From an uncultured Actinomycetes bacterium (GTDB lineage Bacteria > Actinomycetota > Actinomycetes > S36-B12 > UBA5976), in NCBI GenBank assembly GCA_903951185.1, contig CAJBBC010000060.1:1-9378 (forward strand): a DNA stretch of 9,378 nt, given 5' to 3'. Of the stretch, positions 5,080-9,378 are shown in pieces. Made by a program: the position numbers and the translations under genes. Each line of letters begins with the position of its first letter. The first letter of the stretch is position 1. The notes below the pieces were generated by a model. The model saw nothing but the letters and a program-made list of their open reading frames with translations, did not search any database and was not told the DNA's origin.

Positions 5080-6285
5080 ATGTCTAGACGCCGTGTGGAT
5101 CCCGTAGCGAGCGCAGCTAAATCTGAATCATCTTCAGGTGGTCGCCGTGCACGTCGAGCGAAGCCAAGTAGTGCAGTTGAATTAGCACCAAGTGGCGTAA
5201 TGTCACACTCGGATAGGCGTGGTTTAGCGCTAGCAGTTGCCGCAACAATCACGGCCGGTATTTTTCACCAAGCTAAAGGTAATGAAGCCATTGCCTTCGT
5301 TTTCACAGCACTTGCCATCGCTGCTCTAACGAGTTTGGTGGGTAACAGTATTGAAGCGCTGGGCGATCGTCTTGGCCCAGAAAAAACTGGTTTACTGCAA
5401 TCTTTCTTTGGCAACATTCCACTCTTTTTCGTTTTGATTTTCGCTGTCCGTGATGGTTTATACGAAGTAGCTAAAGCAGCAGTGGTTGGCTCAGTTTTAG
5501 CAAACGTTTTGTTAATCACCGGAATTGGTTTCATAGTCGGTGGTCGTAAACATGGTTCACAAGCTTTAAACGGATACTTACATCGCCAACTAATGTTTTT
5601 GACGGTACTTAGCGTATTTATTATTTCAATTCCAACTGCTGCTTCTTCACTACATTTACCGGCAGCTGAAGAAATACACAAATTAACTTTTATTGTTGCA
5701 ATTTTGCTGTTTGCACTTTTTGCACTTTCAGTTTTGGATAACATCCGCCATCGCAATACTCGCTCGCCAATGCTTAGCTCTCGTGAAGCATATGAAGCAA
5801 AAACTCGGGCTGAAGCACACGGTCACTGGCCACTAAAACTTGCAGTAGCAATGGTTGGATTTAGTATGGCTGCATCAATTGCAGTTTCATACTGGTTCAT
5901 TGATGTATTGCCGGCAGCAACTACTAGTTTGAATATGTCATCTGCTTTTGCTGGATTTGTAATTGTTGCGCTAGCAAGTAACGCAGTTGAAAACGCAATT
6001 GGTATTCGCTTAGCTGCAAATAATGAACCTGACTTTGCGCTGCAAGTTGTTTTGCAATCGCCAGTTCAGGTAATTATGACGATTACTCCTCTACTAGCTC
6101 TGATCGCACCACTTATCGGTGCAAATGCATTCACTTTGGTACTTAGCCCGATGATGGTAACTGCATTAGTTGCTTCAGTGATTGTTTTAATTGTTGTGGT
6201 GACTGACGGTGAATCCACTTGGTTTAAAGGCGCTGCCATGGTTGCGCTTTATTTAGCGTTAGCCACTTCATTCTGGTGGGGCTAA
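5080..6285 (+). CDS. CaCA-superfamily cation/proton exchanger (Ca2+/H+ antiporter-like) with altered first alpha repeat
   Basis: A 401-residue inner-membrane protein with about eleven hydrophobic segments in two inverted halves. Residues 1-45 form a basic, Ser/Arg-rich cytoplasmic tail. Then come VGNSIEALGDRLGP (87-100), the first alpha repeat TGLLQSFFGNIPLFF (103-117) with VVGSVLANVLLITG (135-148), a central charged loop (about 221-250), the second alpha repeat FVIVALASNAVENAIG (293-308) and a terminal VVTDGESTWFKGA (373-385), all in the order of CAX/ChaA exchangers. The family exports Ca2+ (or Na+/K+) in exchange for protons. In the first repeat the usual GNxxE/GNxPE acidic residue is Leu115, whereas Glu304 is kept in the second, so transport may be changed. 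An internal ATG at 5200 (residue 41) is possible, but the -10 box favours 5080. The Sua5 gene follows after six bases. Confidence 0.86.
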   Translation: MSRRRVDPVASAAKSESSSGGRRARRAKPSSAVELAPSGVMSHSDRRGLALAVAATITAGIFHQAKGNEAIAFVFTALAIAALTSLVGNSIEALGDRLGPEKTGLLQSFFGNIPLFFVLIFAVRDGLYEVAKAAVVGSVLANVLLITGIGFIVGGRKHGSQALNGYLHRQLMFLTVLSVFIISIPTAASSLHLPAAEEIHKLTFIVAILLFALFALSVLDNIRHRNTRSPMLSSREAYEAKTRAEAHGHWPLKLAVAMVGFSMAASIAVSYWFIDVLPAATTSLNMSSAFAGFVIVALASNAVENAIGIRLAANNEPDFALQVVLQSPVQVIMTITPLLALIAPLIGANAFTLVLSPMMVTALVASVIVLIVVVTDGESTWFKGAAMVALYLALATSFWWG

Positions 6286-6291
6286 GTTGCG

Positions 6292-7251
6292 ATGGCTTCC
6301 CCAATCACAACTGATGTTTTAACCGCTGCAAAGGCAATAGCTGCAGGTCAACTTTGTGCAATTCCAACTGAAACTGTTTATGGTCTAGCCGCTGATGCCA
6401 CAAATCCAGATGCAATAGCCCGAGTTTTTGCGGCTAAAGGCAGGCCCACAGATCATCCATTGATCGTTCATGTTGAAGATTTAGAAGCGGCTAATCAATG
6501 GTTTAGCCAGCTACCACAATGGGCAACTAAATTAGCCACTGAAATTTGGCCAGGTCCATTAACTATTGTGGCTAAGCGAACTGCGCTTGCTTTAGATGTC
6601 GTAACTGGTGGTCAAGATACGGTTGCCGTTCGAGTACCAAGTCATCCGGTAGCTGCCAAACTTTTAAAACAACTTTCTGAAATTGGTATTGTTGGTGTGG
6701 TTGCGCCAAGTGCAAATCGCTTTGGACATGTATCACCCACAAGCGCAGATCATGTCGCTAAAGATTTAGGTGAATATCTTTTAGCGCATCAAGATTTAAT
6801 ACTTGATGGCGGTATCAGTGAAGTTGGACTTGAATCAACAATTGTTTTAGCAATTGATGATAATCCAGTTATTTTGCGACCAGGTGCAATAACTCAATTT
6901 GATATTGAGAAAATAACTGGCTTACCAGTTTCTATTTCAAGTGAAAATACTCCGCGTGTTTCTGGTTCACTAGATTCGCATTATGCACCGAGCGCAAAAG
7001 TTATTTTAGTTAAAGCTAATGAAATCCCAAATGATTTAGCTGCTGGTTACATCGGCTTAGGCGGAGTTGAAATACCAAGTAATGTCACAGTTTTACTAGC
7101 TGCCGAAAATATCGAGGACTACGCCACAAATCTTTATCGCGCACTACGCGCTGGTGATCAAGCAAATCTTTCAACTATCTATGCGGTATTACCTGATGGC
7201 GACGATTTGGCAATTGCTGTACGTGATCGACTTACTCGCGCTGCACATTAA
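6292..7251 (+). CDS. tsaC: L-threonylcarbamoyladenylate synthase (Sua5/YrdC type)
   Basis: Makes threonylcarbamoyl-AMP from threonine, bicarbonate and ATP, the first step of the universal t6A modification at position 37 of ANN-decoding tRNAs. The YrdC domain covers about 8-210: PTETVYGLAADA (25-36), KGRPTDHPLIVHV (49-61), WPGPLT (86-91), RVPSHP (114-119), APSANRFGHVSPT (138-150), GLESTIV (179-185) and LRPGAI (195-200). It is followed by the Sua5 linker SGSLDSHYAPSAK (224-236) and a C-terminal Sua5 domain ending LPDGDDLAIAVRDRLTRAA, so this is the two-domain Sua5 form (319 residues) and not the short TsaC. All motifs are intact. It begins six bases after the exchanger stop; a G-rich stretch (GGTGGGG, ending about ten bases before the ATG) may serve as a weak ribosome binding site. 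Co-transcription with the exchanger is likely. Confidence 0.95.
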   Translation: MASPITTDVLTAAKAIAAGQLCAIPTETVYGLAADATNPDAIARVFAAKGRPTDHPLIVHVEDLEAANQWFSQLPQWATKLATEIWPGPLTIVAKRTALALDVVTGGQDTVAVRVPSHPVAAKLLKQLSEIGIVGVVAPSANRFGHVSPTSADHVAKDLGEYLLAHQDLILDGGISEVGLESTIVLAIDDNPVILRPGAITQFDIEKITGLPVSISSENTPRVSGSLDSHYAPSAKVILVKANEIPNDLAAGYIGLGGVEIPSNVTVLLAAENIEDYATNLYRALRAGDQANLSTIYAVLPDGDDLAIAVRDRLTRAAH

Positions 7252-7267
7252 TTTGTATTTACTCGCT

Positions 7268-7273
7268 TAGACT
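7268..7273 (+). promoter_or_regulatory. putative -10 box of the DUF456 gene (leaderless)
   Basis: TAGACT fits TAnnnT and lies six bases before the ATG at 7280. The 28-base gap after the Sua5 gene holds no Shine-Dalgarno sequence and no terminator, so a leaderless start is the simplest reading. No good -35 element is seen. Confidence 0.42.
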
Positions 7274-7279
7274 TTAAAT

Positions 7280-7765
7280 ATGTCTGCAGGATCTGAATTG
7301 TTAATCGCCATCATCATGGCAATCGGAATAATCGGCACAGTTATCCCCTTTATTCCAGGCTTAGCTTTAGTTTGGTTTGCTGGTGCGATTTGGGCCTACT
7401 TCGATGGTGGCGATGGCACCAGAATGTGGTTGCTGGCGCTGATGACTTTATTTGCTGTAATTGGATTTGCAGCTCAGTTCCTGTTGCCAGCGGCCGCAGT
7501 AAAAAGTGATTCGCCACCACGAAACACTTTGCTAGTCGGCGGATTATTTGGCTTAATTGGCTTTTTCATCGTGCCGATTATTGGCGCGCCAATCGGCTTT
7601 ATGGCTGGTGTTTATGCCAGCTACTTGGCTAACACCGGTGATTCAGTAGCCGCCTGGAAATCAACAATTCGAACAGCAATTGCATTTGGTTGGGCACTAC
7701 TAATTCAAGTTTTTTGTAGCGTGGCAATTGCGCTTACTTGGTTATTGGGTTTAATAATTACTTAA
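7280..7765 (+). CDS. DUF456 family membrane protein
   Basis: A 161-residue very hydrophobic protein with about four to five membrane helices: roughly 5-25 (with the conserved IGTVIPFIPGLALVW turn, 18-32), 27-42, 50-72, 84-121 (a Gly-rich helical hairpin LLVGGLFGLIGFFIVPIIG and onwards) and 129-160. The Gly/Pro pattern around PGLALVW and the Gly-rich GAPIGFMAGVYASYL are those of DUF456 proteins, whose role is unknown. Charged residues are few and sit in the loops (KSDSPPRN, 75-82). It has its own probable leaderless promoter and overlaps the 3' end of the mog gene tail-to-tail by four bases. The start is supported by the -10 box; no alternative upstream start is available in the short gap. Confidence 0.82.
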   Translation: MSAGSELLIAIIMAIGIIGTVIPFIPGLALVWFAGAIWAYFDGGDGTRMWLLALMTLFAVIGFAAQFLLPAAAVKSDSPPRNTLLVGGLFGLIGFFIVPIIGAPIGFMAGVYASYLANTGDSVAAWKSTIRTAIAFGWALLIQVFCSVAIALTWLLGLIIT

Positions 7766-8253
7766 TTTGATGGACTGTGATCTTGGCCAGCAAGTTGATC
7801 ATGTACATGTCCAGCTAGTCGTTCAATAATCACTAGCCCATCACGAACCGCACCTGGTGAACCGGGCAAGTTAATAATTAATGATTTACCAGTTACCCCA
7901 GCCAAACCTCTTGATAAATCACTCGTTGGCACATTAGCTCTTGAATAAGCACGCAGTGCTTCGGGAATACCAGGTAATAACTTCTCAATTAAATCCGCAG
8001 TTGCTTGGGGAGTTACATCAGTTGGCGAAATACCCGTGCCACCAGTTGTCACGATTAAATCAATTTCTTTTGCTAACGCAGCTTTAACTGCAGTTTGTAT
8101 TTTTTCAATATCATCTGGCACAACAACTACAGCGCCAAGTGAATAACCAAGCGCAGTTAAACCTGCTGCCAAGCTTTCGCCACTTGTATCTGCGTAGACA
8201 CCATTACTTGCTCGATTACTTGCCGTGATAACTTGCGCTGTTCGCTTAGCCAT
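7762..8253 (-). CDS. mog: Molybdopterin adenylyltransferase (MogA/MoaB family)
   Basis: A 163-residue cytoplasmic enzyme that adenylylates molybdopterin with Mg-ATP before molybdate insertion. It shows ITASNRASNGVYADTSG (9-25), the VPDD segment with Asp47, TTGGTGISPTDVTPQAT (69-85) with Asp79 in the place of E. coli MogA Asp82, and INLPGSPGAVRDGL (127-140). Both catalytic Asp positions of MogA seem conserved; the usual TPE/TPD is TPQ here, a minor change. Length is typical of the MogA/MoaB group, whose members cannot be split with certainty by sequence alone. Its ATG overlaps the moaC stop as TAATG, so translation is coupled. It is the last gene of the malic enzyme-moaC-mog run and shares the four bases TTAA with the convergent DUF456 gene. 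Confidence 0.92.
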   Translation of the reverse strand: MAKRTAQVITASNRASNGVYADTSGESLAAGLTALGYSLGAVVVVPDDIEKIQTAVKAALAKEIDLIVTTGGTGISPTDVTPQATADLIEKLLPGIPEALRAYSRANVPTSDLSRGLAGVTGKSLIINLPGSPGAVRDGLVIIERLAGHVHDQLAGQDHSPSN

Positions 8254-8726
8254 TATTTGGTGCGACTCCAGTGACCGTTGCGGCCACCATCTTTTTCAGT
8301 CATGCCAACTTCGGTAATACTTGCCATCGGATCCATCGACTTGACCATGTCAATCACTGTTAAGCCGGCAACGCAAACTGCAGTGAGTGCTTCCATTTCA
8401 ACACCAGTTCGGTCTGCAGTTTTTACAGTGGCACTTATCGCAACACCAAAATCTTCAACAGTTAAGTCAACTTGAACACCGTGTATTGCAATCGGATGAC
8501 AAAGTGGAATTAAATCTGAAGTTCGTTTCGTGCCCATAATGCCGGCAATTCGAGCTGCGGCCAGTACATCACCTTTTGGTACGTTGCCATCACGCAGTGC
8601 AGTGACTACTTCTTGACTAAGTAAAACTCTGCCAACTGCAGTTGCAGTACGAGTGGTGATTTCGCGATCAGCCACATCAACCATGTGCGCATTTCCAGAC
8701 GAATCAATATGAGTTAAATCAGCCAT
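8253..8726 (-). CDS. moaC: Cyclic pyranopterin monophosphate synthase
   Basis: Converts the 3',8-cyclo-GTP product of MoaA to cyclic pyranopterin monophosphate in molybdenum cofactor synthesis. The 157-residue length is normal. It shows GNAHMVDVADREIT (11-24), GDVLAAARIAGIMGTK (52-67), KRTSDLIPLCHPI (67-79) with the substrate-binding His77, DRTGVEMEAL (105-114), and LTVIDMVKSMD (122-132) containing Asp126 and Lys129, matching the catalytic Asp128 and Lys131 of E. coli. The C-terminus EKDGGRNGHWSR matches the conserved K.GG.sG.W.R ending. The ATG at 8726 overlaps the end of the malic enzyme gene by eight bases and the stop overlaps the mog start by one base, so the three genes form a tightly coupled operon. 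No separate promoter is visible. Confidence 0.96.
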   Translation of the reverse strand: MADLTHIDSSGNAHMVDVADREITTRTATAVGRVLLSQEVVTALRDGNVPKGDVLAAARIAGIMGTKRTSDLIPLCHPIAIHGVQVDLTVEDFGVAISATVKTADRTGVEMEALTAVCVAGLTVIDMVKSMDPMASITEVGMTEKDGGRNGHWSRTK

Positions 8727-9378
8727 TTTTGCGTGCTACCTGTTCAACTGCCTTGGCCACGTTCTTAGCCACGTTTGGATCAAAAACGCTTGGCACAATG
8801 TAACTTTCGTTTAGTTGACTTTCTTGAACACACTCAGCAATTGCAGTAGCTGCAGCGATTAATGTTTCAGAAGTAATTTTCGAAGAAGCTGCATCTAATA
8901 GCCCGCGGAAAATACCCGGGAACGCTAAAACGTTATTAATTTGATTTGGGAAGTCGCTTCGGCCAGTGGCCACAACTTTTGCATGTTTTGCGGCCAGCGC
9001 TGGGTGAATTTCTGGATCTGGATTCGCTAGCGCGAACACGATTGAATCTTTTGCCATTGTCGCAATTTGATCTTCAGTAACAATGTTTGGCGCACTAACA
9101 CCGATGAATACATCAGCGCCAACTAATCCATCTGCTAATTTTCCAGTTAAGCCACGTGGATTTGTATTTTCAATCATCCAAGTACTTGTATGACCGTCAT
9201 TTGTTCGGTCTTTACTAACTGCACCTTTTTGATCATAAGCAGTTATATCTTTAACACCGGTTTCCATAAGTAACTGTGCGATTGCGGTTCCAGCTGCGCC
9301 GGCGCCACTCATCACAATTTTTAATTCACTAGGTTTTTTCTTAACTATTTTTAAAGCATTTGTCAGTGCAGCTAAAAC
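8719..9378 (-). CDS. NAD(P)-dependent malic enzyme (partial, N-terminus outside window)
   Basis: The open frame runs from the window edge to a TGA at 8719-8721, giving the last 219 residues. A start inside the window (GTG at 9315) would be false, because the frame continues upstream as VLAALTNALK, a conserved part of the family. Malic enzyme decarboxylates malate to pyruvate with NAD(P)H formation. Visible marks are the dinucleotide-binding IVMSGAGAAGTAIAQLL (21-37 of this fragment), DVFIGVSAPN, VFALANPDPEIHP, and ATGRSDFPNQINNVLAFPG, then FRGLLDAASSKIT. These belong to the short bacterial malic enzymes. The cofactor preference cannot be judged safely, though ITAYDQKG after strand two, with an Asp, hints at NAD. 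It is the first visible gene of the operon with moaC and mog. Confidence 0.95.
   Translation of the reverse strand, partial: VLAALTNALKIVKKKPSELKIVMSGAGAAGTAIAQLLMETGVKDITAYDQKGAVSKDRTNDGHTSTWMIENTNPRGLTGKLADGLVGADVFIGVSAPNIVTEDQIATMAKDSIVFALANPDPEIHPALAAKHAKVVATGRSDFPNQINNVLAFPGIFRGLLDAASSKITSETLIAAATAIAECVQESQLNESYIVPSVFDPNVAKNVAKAVEQVARKNG

Noticed and set aside
5022..5756. Minus-strand frames under the exchanger gene, including one over its promoter
   Set aside because: Composition is that of reverse-read membrane protein codons, with no ribosome binding site and no known domain; the exchanger is well supported.
9313..9315. GTG as the start of the malic enzyme gene
   Set aside because: The conserved frame continues upstream to the window edge; a start here would cut the dinucleotide-binding strand.

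Overview
The window looks like a piece of a streamlined, low-GC actinobacterial genome. By eye the DNA is AT-leaning (roughly 40-45% GC), yet the gene content is the classic actinobacterial neighbourhood of rimJ-like acetyltransferase, galU, 5-formyltetrahydrofolate cyclo-ligase, FmdB zinc-ribbon protein and SAF-domain protein. Together with overlapping genes, tiny intergenic gaps and several promoters lying almost on the start codon (probably leaderless transcripts), this fits freshwater acI / Nanopelagicales-type actinobacteria. The lineage call is an inference from composition and synteny, not from a search. No mobile element, tRNA, rRNA, CRISPR array or gene-free stretch over 300 bases is present.

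Layout from left to right. At 1-1315 a minus-strand pair, galU then a rimJ-type GNAT acetyltransferase cut by the window edge. At 1346-1921 a divergent 5-formyltetrahydrofolate cyclo-ligase, running tail-to-tail into a minus-strand operon (2943 down to 1895) of fmdB followed by two crcB fluoride-channel subunits. At 3037-3654 a plus-strand SAF/RcpC-like membrane-anchored protein, which meets a small unknown minus-strand protein (3851-3651) tail to tail. From 3904 to 7765 comes a plus-strand run: an FAD-dependent DAO-family oxidoreductase, a CaCA-type cation/proton exchanger, a Sua5/TsaC threonylcarbamoyl-AMP synthase and a DUF456 membrane protein. From 9378 down to 7762 comes a minus-strand operon: malic enzyme (its N-terminal part is outside the window), moaC and a mog/moaB-type molybdopterin adenylyltransferase.

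Most genes are housekeeping or core metabolism: UDP-glucose supply, folate one-carbon metabolism, fluoride export, t6A tRNA modification, molybdenum cofactor synthesis, malate oxidation and cation homeostasis. I found no obvious new multi-gene system. The points most worth a second look are the small unknown protein ending in a His/Pro motif, the exchanger that has lost the acidic residue of its first alpha-repeat while keeping the second, the two fluoride-channel subunits that both lack the second Phe of the usual TTFSxF motif, and the very tight organisation of gene ends and promoters.
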